Part shown: positions 1 through 8,841 of the stretch, in pieces
Numbering within the stretch: position 1 is the first letter of the stretch
Layout: each line of letters starts with the position of its first letter
From: Chara braunii
Lineage: Eukaryota; Streptophyta; Charophyceae; Charales; Characeae
Direction: 5' to 3'
NCBI GenBank assembly: GCA_003427395.1
Contig: BFEA01000058.1
Span: 1,324,555 to 1,346,219 of the forward strand
Length of the DNA: 21,665 nt
Program-made: the position numbers and the translations under genes
Notes under the pieces: generated by a model
The model's input: the letters and a program-made list of their open reading frames with translations, nothing else
Database searches by the model: none
What the model was told of the DNA's origin: nothing

Positions 1-68
1 TCCAGCGCCCTCAGAGGCACCCCCCCAGCCCTGACAGACCCCTGCGCAAATGCGTCAACTGCGTTCAG

Positions 69-137
69 GGGCGTTCATTGAACGCCCGTTCACAGCGTTC
101 TAAAACTGAACGCCAAACGCGCGTTCAATGAACGCGC
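69..137. repeat. Pair of GCGTTCA/TGAACGC palindromes
   Basis: Two near-perfect palindromes lie 31 bp apart. At 69-87, GGGCGTTCA is followed by one T and TGAACGCCC. At 119-137, GCGCGTTCA is followed by one A and TGAACGCGC. The core GCGTTC or its complement recurs several more times between 50 and 137. The sequence directly shows 9 bp arms around a single central base. A dimeric protein binding site or a small satellite fragment are both possible; neither is established. Confidence 0.6.
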
Positions 138-146
138 GGTAACATA

Positions 147-183
147 GGTCAGACAGGGTTCCATACGTTTGGGTGGTCTGACC
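147..183. repeat. Hairpin 1 of a covarying pair
   Basis: The stem GGTCAGAC (147-154) pairs with GTCTGACC (176-183) across a 21-base loop containing TTCCATACGTTTGGGTG. The loop is nearly identical to that of the hairpin at 423-458, but the stem differs by compensatory changes. No protein or known RNA family is recognised. Confidence 0.65.
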
Positions 184-422
184 ATAGCTTATCACCAACT
201 GAAGAGAGTACTAATTAAGAATAAACTTATGGTACGAAGGGGTAGACTAAATCTTGAGCTAAAGATGATCGGTTCAGTTATATGCTACCTCAAAAGAGTA
301 AGTGCAGATAATTATATAAAGTTGAGATATTTAAAAAGTTAAGGGCGACTAGGATGGCCTAGTCATATGCTTAAAGAAGAGAAAAGTTGTTGTGCCCTCT
401 GTTTGTGTATACTCCATGGTTG

Positions 423-458
423 AGCTAGACATATTCCATAAGTTTGGGTGGTCTAGCT
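423..458. repeat. Hairpin 2 of a covarying pair
   Basis: The stem AGCTAGAC (423-430) pairs with GTCTAGCT (451-458) across a 20-base loop containing TTCCATAAGTTTGGGTG. Relative to hairpin 1, three base pairs are exchanged as pairs (G-C to A-T, T-A to C-G, C-G to T-A). The loop differs by only a few bases. Confidence 0.65.
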
Positions 459-746
459 TTATGCACTTTGTAAGCTGGGTATAAATGGATAAATCATTGA
501 GAGACCATGAACTATTGTTTGATAAGTTGACTTTGGGATGGTGAGAGTACTTACTTTTGTGGTTTGGCCTGCATGAGACTGAGTGCGACTACTACTTAGT
601 CCGAGTTTCGGTTGATAGGTAGTTGTTTTAGTTGCTCGCCACGTGCTGGAGCCATAGGAGTTACTTTCAATTCCTGCATTTTCTGGGCTAAGTTTTTTTA
701 CTTAGATCAATTTCTGCATTTTCTGCGATCTTTTATTTGTACTTGG

Positions 747-1330
747 TCTTTTATAAATCTTGATAAGTCACTTTCACTACGGGAAGCGATGCCGAAATTT
801 CTACAAAACCAAGGAGTTTGTCAGATTTTGTCTTTTTCAAGGTTCAGTTTTTCTGACTTTTTGGCTTAGTACAAATCTGGGAGACCTCCTTTTCTAAAGG
901 GAGTGTTGCCCAAATTTTTGCTAATTCAAGGAGTTAGACAACATTAGACCTTGAGAAGTCAAAGTCATTTTAGATTCTGAACTTAGCTCTGTATAAATCT
1001 TGGAATAACACTTTCTCTACGGGAAGTGCTGCCAAAATTTTTACAAATATAGAAGGTTAGTTAAATTTTGTCTTAATTGAACTCAGGTTTTATTTATGAG
1101 TTCATATCTAACTTAGTAAAAATTTGGAAAGGCGTCCTTTCTAAAGGATGTGTTACCCAAATTTTCACTAATTCGGGGAGTTAGACAAAATTTGAATTTT
1201 CAGAATTAGAGATTGTTTTTGTTTTCATATTTGAGTTAGTATAAATTTTGCGAGGCACTTTTCCCACGGGAAGCGCTGTCGAAATTTTCTTAGTTTAGAG
1301 GAGTTAGATTATATTTTGACAAGTGGCAAT
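747..1330. repeat. Degenerate tandem array with alternating ~120 bp units
   Basis: Five diverged units are seen, beginning near 747, 869, 991, 1112 and 1239. Type A units (1st, 3rd, 5th) share TATAAAT followed later by ACGGGAAG, then a GCTGCCGAAATTTT-like stretch. Type B units (2nd, 4th) share TTTCTAAAGG then TGTTGCCCAAATTTT. The A-to-A distances are 240 and 247 bp and the B-to-B distance is 247 bp, so the higher-order unit is an A-B dimer. Most units continue with a GGAGTTAGA-like motif. No reading frame persists across units, so this looks like an old satellite or internally repeated non-coding DNA. Confidence 0.65.
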
Positions 1331-2137
1331 TCTGACAATTCACTCTGTATAGAAAAATTTCTTCTAAAAGTCTACCTTTTCATTAGGCACTGACTTAGGG
1401 GTAGACTCATGATTAGTTAAGTAGAATGATTCTTGATGAAATTAAGATATGGAGATAAATCTCGATTTGGAGTCATAGATTTAACTTGGGATTGGTCTGT
1501 CTTGTGTTACAGGTCCTCTTGAACGTTTGATTCGAAATCAGGACTAGATTCAATTTGATCCTACAAGGATCACCTTCTGTTATCACTGATAACAGGTCGG
1601 TTGTCGATTCGTCGGTCTACGACTCAACTCCAATTCATCCTCAATACTCAACCTAAAAGGTTTTAGCCCTAATGATTTTATTGTTTTATTAAGGTTTTCA
1701 CCCAGACTTTTATGGAATGGTCATTTAACAAAGGTACTGAGTATTTAATTATGGTTGGTTGGACAAGGGTTGGGGCTTGCATGGCTAAAGCGAGGGGTAT
1801 GAGTATTGAGGTTGGCTGAAGTTGACTCCGTGTAGTGCGTTGACTTTTGGTTGACTCTTTGATGTGATTGCAGGTATGTCCTGTAGTTCGGATTTTGGAT
1901 TTGACTGCCTGCGATCACACATATATATATGACTGTGAGGAGTCCCACTGTGATTGTGAGAAGTGATCGTCACATACTTATTCCCCTTTACATGTATATA
2001 CGTATGTACCTATGTTGGGTGTTCACGTGGCCCGAGAGGGCCCACTCTTAAGGGTTAAATAGGGGTTGAGATTGAGAAAAGATAGAAAACCACGCTTTAT
2101 GGTTGAATGTTTCTAAAAGATTTCTTAGTCGGACGTT
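1331..2137. other. AT-rich stretch without recognisable genes
   Basis: No coherent reading frame or known element is recognised. The only local structure worth recording is a hairpin at 1577-1595, where CTGTTATC and GATAACAG flank ACT, and a short (TA)n run near 1919-1930. Confidence 0.5.
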
Positions 2138-2389
2138 GGTCCTGGACCCAGATTCAAGGTCCTTGTCTAGGACATCCCAGGTCCTAGACTCTGCATGGAA
2201 GAGATCTCCCCCCGCACAGAGTCTATTTGCACTGCCTGCCGAGACACTCAGCCTAAAGGCCAGAGGTGCCACGGAGGCCGCACGACTATTCCTTCAGTCG
2301 TGCAATATCGTGAAGGGGTAAGCCTTCACGATACTTCGAGTCTGACACTTGAGTGTCATTAGCGGTACTCGGATCCACGAGGTACCGCT
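2138..2389. repeat. Cluster of consecutive perfect hairpins
   Basis: Stems in order: GGTCC/GGACC (2138-2148); GTCTAGGAC/GTCCTAGAC (2165-2189, 7-base loop); GCACGACT/AGTCGTGC (2280-2303, 8-base loop); TATCGTGAAGG/CCTTCACGATA (2306-2333, 6-base loop); TGACACT/AGTGTCA (2343-2358, 2-base loop); AGCGGTAC/GTACCGCT (2361-2389, extended inward by TCG/CGA past one bulged base). Four are packed into about 110 bp with 2-9 base gaps. The region is non-coding. It may be the structured end of a mobile element or of an RNA; no family is recognised. Confidence 0.65.
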
Positions 2390-2626
2390 TGATTATGGGC
2401 ACTACATAGTACGCCATCATCGCGACTGCTTGCGTATTCATGCATTGCTAGTCGATATGATTTAGCCCTGTGTCCGCACGGTTTTATACTAAAATCTCTC
2501 TCGGGACGTCTATCTGATTTCCGCACCGGAGAGTTATGGGATGGCTACTAAGGGACTAGGAGTGTTATCGCGTTGTTTGTTCTGTGTCGTTATATGTCCA
2601 ACCCCGACTGAAGGCGAGTAGTGCGC

Positions 2627-4200
2627 TCAGTGACACGGTGGGTGGAATCCAAATCTATGTCCGTCCTCCCGTAGCACATCGCGCCCAACCACTGCCGTGT
2701 CACGAACCCGCGATCTCCCAGGCGTGTGTGGGGATGGATCGCCTCGGACTGTGAGCGACGACGATGGATCACCCTCACGTGGTCTAGGAGGAGGGGGTGG
2801 CATGTCTCCTGTACCTGACGCTCTCTTCTGCAGGCCCCCGGAAACCCCTGGAACATCTGCCCTGCTCAGCCCTCCGCTGGAGATAGACCCGGACCACACC
2901 GGCGATGCAGGGTCCCATGGAACCGAAGGAATCCTCTGCCAATGGGGCTGGTTGAGTTTCGGGTTAAATACCCGCCAGTCTTGTCGAGTCACATCGAGCA
3001 TAGCGGCCGCTGCCAACTCCTCGACATCCAATGAATGATCGACCTCCTGTGGAGCCGGTCGCCAAGGACGTGGACGCACAACCATCGTCTCGGACCCCAA
3101 ATTCTTGATGATAACAGGTGGCACACCATGCACCGCCACCTCAGTTGGCTGCGACCGTCGGGCCTTGACCAAGTGCAGGCCCGAGAACGGGACGACTTGA
3201 CCCGTCTGTGTCTCATGAGCTGCCACCAGTGCGTCTCCAGGCCCCCTGTATCGCCCCTCTCCACCCTCCATAGCCTCATCCACTGGTTATGGCCCACCCT
3301 CCATACCCTCCTCCGCCTTTGCTGCCACGACCTTCATAGCGTCCTCCCCCACCACTGCCCCACCTTGCCCAACATCTCTCCCTCTCTCTCGTCGCCTGCG
3401 CTCCTCCAAGGCCCGTACGAATGCCTGAGCACGAGGGTCGTTGGATGCCATCAGTCGAGCCCTCTCTCGCTCCATGATGTCGCGTGTTGCATCTGGAGAC
3501 TCTGACGTCGTTCTGTCTCTCGGGGTCTGCGTCCCCTTCTCGCTTTCCGCCTCGCCCCTCGATGGCGCCCGATCCGTCGATGCCGCCCCGCCACAACTAG
3601 GGGGAAGGCCCGTCGACATGTCAAAGTCGAAGTGGGTCCCCATCTCCGAATCCAACATCCCCAACCCCCTCGCCACACCCGAGGTGATACCCGCCACGAC
3701 CGGATCGAGCTCCTCCGTGATGAACTGCTGCACGAGGTGTTCCTCGACGGCCTCACCACCCTCAGCGTCGTCCGCACCATCACGATTCATGGCAACATCC
3801 GGCACCTGTGCCGCTGCGGCTATATCCTCCTCCGCTGCTGCCACCTCCCCTCCACTACGGCTGCTGATGGTGCCTCCTCCTCCGCCGCTGCTGCTATCTC
3901 CTCCTCCACTGTTGCCACCTCCCCCTCCACTGCTGCTGCTGCTGCTGCTACTACGTCCCCCTTCGTTGCTGCCACCTCCCCCTCCACAGGTGTTGCTGAT
4001 GGTACCCCCTCCTCCTGCAAAATCCCCGGGGAAGGTGATTGTAACCTCAGTCGCCAGATCACCCCAGATCTCTGCAAAAGTCTGTGCTGAGGCAAAGAGG
4101 ATGCCAACTCGTCCGTGTCCGCCGCTGTTGTGGCCGACTCATGTGGCAAAACAGGCGATGGTGGTGCAAGACTCGGAGTTGGAGGTGGCGGCATGGACAA
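2627..4200 (-). pseudogene. Broken Ala/Glu-rich hypothetical protein gene
   Basis: I do not recognise the protein. On the minus strand a coherent frame runs from about 4200 down to the stop at 2627. The N-terminal part (4200-3820) carries imperfect VEGEVA-type repeats, including a poly-Ala run encoded by a CTG/CAG microsatellite at 3930-3949. The middle (3844-3287) contains an acidic/hydrophobic stretch (VVAGITSGVARGLGMLDSEM) and a highly charged helical segment (MERERARLMASNDPRAQAF, then Arg/Glu-rich). The C-terminal part (3286-2627) is Pro/Arg-rich. Two lesions break it. Near 3840-3850 a C-run is one base shorter (CACCTCCCCTCCAC) than in the sibling repeats at about 3916 and 3976, shifting the frame. 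A single TAA at 3287-3289 separates two same-frame segments. Opposite-strand frames here are Pro/Leu/Ser-rich and look like shadows. It may be a transposon-borne ORF. Introns cannot be excluded. Confidence 0.45.
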
Positions 4201-4355
4201 CTCTCACCTCGTCAGAGCAGGAGTCGCCATTCTCACCTCTGTCTGGCTCGTGCTTGCATGTGAGCCCCTGGCTCTGGCATCGCGCACATCACCTGTGAAA
4301 GCCACCTCCCCGAAAGGGCCCCAAAAATCCTCGTCTCCCCCCAGACAGTGAAAAC
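4201..4355. other. Gap between hypothetical gene and gypsy pol
   Basis: There is a minus-strand stop at 4204-4206 just upstream of the hypothetical gene. No gag, protease or primer-binding site is recognisable for the downstream pol remnant, so that element's 5' boundary is not visible. Confidence 0.4.
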
Positions 4356-5568
4356 GTGTGGGGCCCGAAGGAACTCCTGCAGTCCTTTTCAGTGGAACCC
4401 TCGGTCGAAGCTGAAATCGATGGAGAAACCGAAACGGAAAATGAACCGGTCACTCTGGCAGATAGTCAACTCATAGCCACCGTACACTCGGTAAAAACCG
4501 ACAACTCCCTGTTTCGAGCTTTCCTAGAGGAAACCGCTCGGGTCCAAACTGTCACATCAACGGTCTCCCTTCCTAGGGGGAGCATCGATATTCAGATTCC
4601 TGCTCATGTACCCAACGAATATCGATGCCTCCTTCTTTCGGTGATACAGGCTTACTACCCCGAGGCGGTCAGTATTCAAGACCATCATATAGGACTGAAG
4701 CATCTGATAAGGCACGAGATTGATATCGGGCACCATGCCCCAATACATTGTCGACTGTACCGATACTCATTAAAAGAACGATAGCTAGTCTTGGAAAGAG
4801 TACGGGAGTTCAAGCGTCTCGGGTGGGTGGAACCCTCCTTGGGTCCCTCGGCATTCCCGGTGGTCCTCGTGGCGAAACGAAATGGGACGGTCCATGTTTG
4901 CATTGAGTACCGAAAATTAAACACAATAACCACCAAGGACGTTTATCTGTTACCTCGTATCGACGACCTTCTGGATGTCATCGGCTCTAGTCGCCTATGC
5001 TCCACAACCGGAAGACAGGCCCAAAACGGCCTTTGTCTTGTTCGAGGGCACGTGGCAGTGGGTCAGATGTCCTATGGGAATATGCAACGCACCCGCGACG
5101 TTCCAGCGAACCATGAATATGGCTTTCGCTGAATTCGTTAACAAAACCCGCCTGACCCAACCACTAGTAAATTTTTGTGTGATTGCGTATATGGATGATA
5201 TCTTGTTTTTTTCCAAAACATACAAGTACCATGTGGAACATGTCGAGTGGGTCTTGCATGCATTGAAAGACGCGGGGTTCAAAGTAGCCTTGGAGAAAAG
5301 CGAGCTTTTCCTCTTGGAAATCTCCTTCTTGGGGTACATCGTCACGGTGGATGGCTTGAAACTGGATCCAAGGAAAGTGACAGCAGTGCAAGAAGCACCG
5401 GTGCCTGTCATGCTCACTCAAGTTCGAGCCTTCCTCGGCCTAGCCTCATATTATCGATGGTTCATCCAAGGGTTTGCTCGTGTCGCCAAGCCTCTGACCA
5501 ACTTACTGAAGAAAGAATAACAGCTGATCTGGACGTCGGAGTGCGAGGCGGCTTTTCGGGCGCTTAAA
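4356..5568 (+). pseudogene. Ty3/gypsy reverse transcriptase, decayed
   Basis: The N-terminal RT signature HEIDIGHHAPIHCRLYRYS is at about 4710-4770, followed by VLVAKRNGTVHVCIEYRKLN (about 4863-4922) and the LPRIDDLLDVIG segment. The next expected block, the FSTIDL-SGYHQI motif A with the first catalytic Asp, is missing. The sequence jumps near 5000 from GSSRLCST directly to EDRPKTAF in another frame. The second catalytic motif YMDD is intact at 5188-5199, followed by LEISFLGYIV, VRAFLGLASYYRWFI and the connection segment AKPLTNLLKKE. Stops fall at 4782-4784 (TAG) and 5518-5520 (TAA), each in an otherwise continuous frame. Coding continues past the second stop to a frameshift near 5565. The deletion alone would abolish polymerase activity. 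Confidence 0.9.
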
Positions 5569-5570
5569 AG

Positions 5571-6119
5571 GCCCTGACTACTGCGCCGATCCTGGCGCAC
5601 CCAGATCCACTGAAAGCGTTCGCTCTGCACACCGATTGGCAGCCACAGGCGATATCGACGGTGCTGACTCAGCAGGGAACAAACGAAAAGGAGCACATTA
5701 TCGAATACACGTCGAAGACACTAAGCCAGGCACAAGCAAATTACGAAGCTTGCAAGGGTGAATGTTTGGCGGTGGTGTGGTGAATCCAACATTTTTGAGT
5801 GTATCTCCACGGCCAGAAGTTCGTTCTCGTGACAGATCATCAGTCGTTGTTGTCCTTACGTAACAATACGGATTATACGGGAACCTTGGGAAGGTGGGCA
5901 GTAAGGTTGCAAGACTACGATTTCGACATCCGCCACCGCCCGACCAAGCTGCACGAAAACGCGGACGGACTGACTCGCCTCCAGCCACCAAAGAAGTGTC
6001 CAACGAACGAACGGCTCATTCTGTGGATAGAAGCTTTGCCCCTAACAGAGCCTCGCTACGGAGAAGTACACGCCATCCGCAAGGGAAGCACTGGGGCGCG
6101 AGATGTCGACCCCTCTTGA
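5571..6119 (+). pseudogene. Ty3/gypsy RNase H domain, decayed
   Basis: After a frameshift near 5565, the frame reads ALTTAPILAHPDPLKAF and then a recognisable RNase H fold. It has TDWQPQ (the Asp codon is 5634-5636), HIIEYTSKTLSQAQANYEAC, GECLAVVW, FVLVTDHQSLLSL, RHRPTKLHENADGLTR and then a tail. The usual acidic positions (TD, the Glu of KGE, TDH, ADG) are all still present. Two TGA stops interrupt it: 5781-5783 directly after AVVW and 5796-5798 after IQHF. The latter fits an Arg CGA changed to TGA. The frame ends at TGA 6117-6119. Everything from 5976 onward is the first copy of an artefactual duplication. Confidence 0.85.
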
Positions 6120-6174
6120 TGCGACTACCCCGTCATCTTCCCCAAGCTCTTCGACCTATCAGTCTATCGCTCAC
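5976..6174 (+). repeat. Left copy of exact 199 bp artefactual duplication
   Basis: This is base-for-base identical to 6213-6411 over 199 bp, and the two copies are separated only by a 38 bp sequencing adapter. Exact identity inside a heavily mutated element, with the adapter at the junction, indicates assembly error and not biology. Confidence 0.95.
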
Positions 6175-6212
6175 CTGTCTCTTATACACATCTAGATGTG
6201 TATAAGAGACAG
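6175..6212. other. Nextera (Tn5 mosaic-end) mate-pair junction adapter
   Basis: The 19-mer CTGTCTCTTATACACATCT (6175-6193) is followed immediately by its reverse complement AGATGTGTATAAGAGACAG (6194-6212). This is the Illumina Nextera mate-pair circularisation junction, made from two Tn5 mosaic ends. Its translations give the well-known contaminant peptides CLLYTSRCV and SYTHLDVYKRQ in predicted ORFs. It is a library artefact and should be masked. Confidence 0.98.
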
Positions 6213-6411
6213 CGCCTCCAGCCACCAAAGAAGTGTCCAACGAACGAACGGCTCATTCTGTGGATAGAAGCTTTGCCCCTAACAGAGCCTCGCTACGGAG
6301 AAGTACACGCCATCCGCAAGGGAAGCACTGGGGCGCGAGATGTCGACCCCTCTTGATGCGACTACCCCGTCATCTTCCCCAAGCTCTTCGACCTATCAGT
6401 CTATCGCTCAC
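6213..6411 (+). repeat. Right copy of exact 199 bp artefactual duplication
   Basis: Identical to 5976-6174, offset 237 bp. After base 6411 the sequence continues uniquely. Together with the adapter it inflates the contig by 237 bp. That is a multiple of three, so the frame outside is unaffected. Confidence 0.95.
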
Positions 6412-6949
6412 TCTCCCCCTAGCATATCCCTGTGTTCCTGCTTTTTCTGCACCTTGCCTATGATACCAGACCGAGGGGACTCACACCCCGGAGGACCTAG
6501 TTTTATCTCATGGGTACGATGCAGTCAGTGCCGGAGGATCTGATCCCACAAATATTGCGTTTGGTATCGGAACGAGAAGAAGTGGAACTGTCCCAACTAT
6601 CGAACGGACCAGGTACCTACAGAAAAAACGATATGTAGAGGCTTGACAAAAAACAGATTTTTGCCAAGTGTTCGTAGAGCAGAGGTCTGGACGAATCTCC
6701 TCCTGTTGAGAAGACTCAAGGGAGACCGGCTGACGGAGCTTATCAAGGCAGCACGTCGGTGAGTCACGAAGCGAGCCGATGATTATCGTTGGCAGGAATC
6801 AGTCTTGCAAAAATGGAAAGACGATGATAATAGCGGGTCTAGTTGGCCGACGGTTCCACACCCTCTCGCGAGGTTCGATTGGACATGAGCTGCCCACGAA
6901 GAGGATACAGTCCATTTCACGGTCAAATACACGGAAAAAGCTATAGAGA
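6412..6949 (+). other. Degraded RNase H-integrase linker
   Basis: This lies between the clear RNase H domain and the integrase zinc finger. No long frame or motif survives. By position it should encode the linker and the His half of the HHCC domain. Confidence 0.45.
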
Positions 6950-7835
6950 AAAACGTGATGGTATTGGTCAGGAATTCGGGAGGATGCCAGATACACCGTC
7001 TAAAACTGCCCGGCCTGTGCGGCTGATAAGGCGCCGGTACGGATGCCACGAACGATGGTACCGACTAGAGTAGAACGCCCCTTCCAACGAGTTAGCATCG
7101 ATACGATGAATATCAATATACCGAAAGGTCCCGTCGATCAGGGCGAGCTCAATGTCCTTCTAGTGGTCGTCAATCATTTCTCTATTAAATGGATCGAGGC
7201 CTATCCTATGACTAGTCGGAACTCGCAGGAAGTAGCGTGGTATATTAATCGATTTTTGTGCATGCATTTGGATGTAGAAAAGGTCCACATGGATAACGGG
7301 TCGGAATTCCAAGGGGAGATAGAACGACATCTCGTAAGGGCCGACGTTAAGATTTTGTACTCACCAGGACACTAGCCACAGGCCAACGGGCTCATGAAAA
7401 ATGCCAATTGAATGATTAAGACCGCCCTTACATAGAACATCACGGCAGGAGATACCAGACCCTGACCTGCCATAGTCGACCACATATTGGTCGTCTATCG
7501 GGCTACCCCACATGGTAGTACAGGGGTGTCCCCATTTCAACTGAGAACCAATAGTATCCCCCAAGTGCAGTTGTCACCCCTAGTGGGTACAGAACCTAGA
7601 GCGACCCGGGCTCAACAGCGGGAAAAGGCCCAGCATTACATGGATGTTGATGGCTAGGACCTACCCCGCGTTAGCCCGCAGGCGACAGAGGGCCGTGGAT
7701 CTAATGCACCCGCGGCAGATCCAAGATTACAAGAACCGACATGCCTCCGCTGGTCCACTACCTCGCTATAAGATCGGGGATCTAGTCTAGGTATGGAAAT
7801 CTGTGCGCTCCTCTAAGATCCACCCTCGCTATAGC
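6950..7835 (+). pseudogene. Ty3/gypsy integrase, decayed
   Basis: An HHCC zinc-finger remnant is visible as YWSGIRED (about 6962-6985) and NCPAC, with Cys codons at 7007-7009 and 7016-7018. The His half is degenerate. The catalytic core follows: VSIDTM (first Asp 7100-7102), KWIEAYPMTSRNSQEVAWYI, and VHMDNGSEF (second Asp 7292-7294). The third acidic residue, expected in the PQANGLxE motif, is Lys (AAA, 7397-7399). C-terminal signatures are ILVVYRATPHGSTGVSPFQL, RAVDLMHPRQIQDYKNRH, RYKIGDLV and the SH3-like KIHPRYSG, where it is cut off. In-frame stops are at 7001, 7373, 7409, 7433, 7463, 7655 and 7788, with a frameshift between 7657 and 7700. Several stops fit Arg CGA, Gln CAG or Trp TGG mutated by a single transition. 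It is inactive. Confidence 0.88.
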
Positions 7836-8841
7836 GGGTCCACCCAGGAGTGGGCGGCTACAGAGCTGTGTGGAAGCCGCGACGACGCTTATCGACAGCC
7901 CTACACCGAACTTCTCCAGCAGGGGCTCAGCGGCGACGAAGGCGATGGCGGCGTGAATCTGTGGTTCGGGCTGTGTAGCGGGAGGTTGTCGGCCACCTCG
8001 CTAACGGTCATCGTTACCCCCCATCCCGACGACGACGGTAGGCAAGTGACGGTTGTTGTCTGATCATCGAAGTCTCGAGCGTCGGTTTGGGAGGCGTCGG
8101 GGAACAACAGATATCCTCGAGGCAGCAATTGTGGTCGCCGTCTGTGTCGAGGGGTGCCTTTGCTCGCCCCCAGTGGATGCAATCTCTGTCTCCCCTGTTC
8201 ACCTGTTCGAGTGCAGCCCGCCGTCATCATCGGCGTCATGGCAAATGCGGGGAGACAGATTGTGGGTTCGCCAATCTTGGTGATGCCCGGGATAGGAGGG
8301 AGGTGTGGGCAGAACACCGACAGGGGATGCGGTCGGGGCGCGAAGAATCCATAACTCGGGGAGTTCAGCGACTGTGTGGGGGGGAGCAGGAAAATGACGG
8401 CGACGCACCAGTTGTAGACGCTGACGATCACAAGTGGAACGACAACGACGGTGAAGGTGGGGAGGAGGACACAGGCTACGTTTCACCGTTCAAGCAAAGC
8501 AACATGGGAGGGAGGGGGCGGAAGTCGAAGGCGTGTGCCCGCAATGGTCGTCGGGGTACTGCATGCTTTTTTTGTGGCCATTTTCTTTTTTTAACGCCGC
8601 CAACTTTCGAATTCACGACACCCACCCGAGCTGGACCAACGACATCGGCACAGACACACCTTGTTGGACCAACCTCGGCCCCCCCCCTCGTCCGCTTGTC
8701 GATATATGAAACTGGCCGAGGAAGCCCCCGAGGAATCGTCCTCGGGGAACAATTCCGAGGATGAGTGGAATGACGGTGCAAATTTCCTCGGGCGATGATG
8801 GGAGAATTTCCTCGGGCCCCGAGGACGGCCAGAGGAGTGTC
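7833..8841 (+). repeat. Direct repeat, copy 1 (~1 kb)
   Basis: This is closely similar along its length to 9791-10761. Both begin AGCGGGTCCACCCAGGAGTG and end near CTCGGGCCCCGAGGA. Copy 1 has 9 bp (ATGGCGGCG, about 7943) and 12 bp (about 8225) that copy 2 lacks, and a 4 bp difference near 8703. Long indels that are multiples of three suggest the segment once encoded protein. The left edge coincides with the truncation of the gypsy integrase. The ends are not TG...CA, so it does not look like an LTR. Confidence 0.85.
8087..8764 (+). pseudogene. Eroded acidic ORF in repeat copy 1
   Basis: I do not recognise this protein. An open frame of about 225 codons covers most of the copy. Its most credible part is about 8238-8550, reading KCGETDCGFANLGDARDRRE, then an Asp/Glu/Asn-rich stretch (PVVDADDHKWNDNDGEGG), GYVSPFKQS and a basic Gly/Arg/Lys tail. 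The same frame is conserved in copy 2 except for a TGA in place of Arg after VQ. That conservation and the in-frame 12 bp indel support former coding. Downstream, a 4 bp difference near 8703 changes the frame relative to copy 2. There is no convincing start codon context. It may be an internal exon or a fragment of a transposon ORF. Confidence 0.35.

Larger units (their letters stand above)
4356..7835 (+). mobile_element. pol: Ty3/gypsy LTR-retrotransposon pol remnant
   Basis: The order reverse transcriptase, RNase H, integrase is the Ty3/gypsy (Metaviridae-type) arrangement. Protease and gag are not recognised upstream, and no LTRs, primer-binding site or polypurine tract could be identified. 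The element ends inside the integrase C-terminal domain (a KIHPRYSG motif ending near 7838), where the direct repeat beginning at 7833 takes over. The reading frame is broken by at least eight stops and several frameshifts, and 5976-6411 contains an assembly artefact. The element is certainly dead. Which gypsy clade it belongs to is not determinable by eye, and no chromodomain is seen. Confidence 0.85.

Noticed and set aside
612-869. 85-codon ORF in the AT-rich left end
   Set aside because: It overlaps the degenerate tandem array, has Phe/Ser-rich low-complexity composition and is not conserved in the other units.
747-1330. CRISPR array or tRNA cluster as explanation for the repeats
   Set aside because: The units are about 120 bp, diverged throughout, with no short constant repeat and spacer pattern and no cloverleaf.
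3441-4298. 285-codon plus-strand ORF rich in Pro, Leu and Ser
   Set aside because: Its long Pro/Leu runs are the antisense of the Ala/Glu repeat frame on the minus strand. The minus frame shows more natural composition and charged helical segments.
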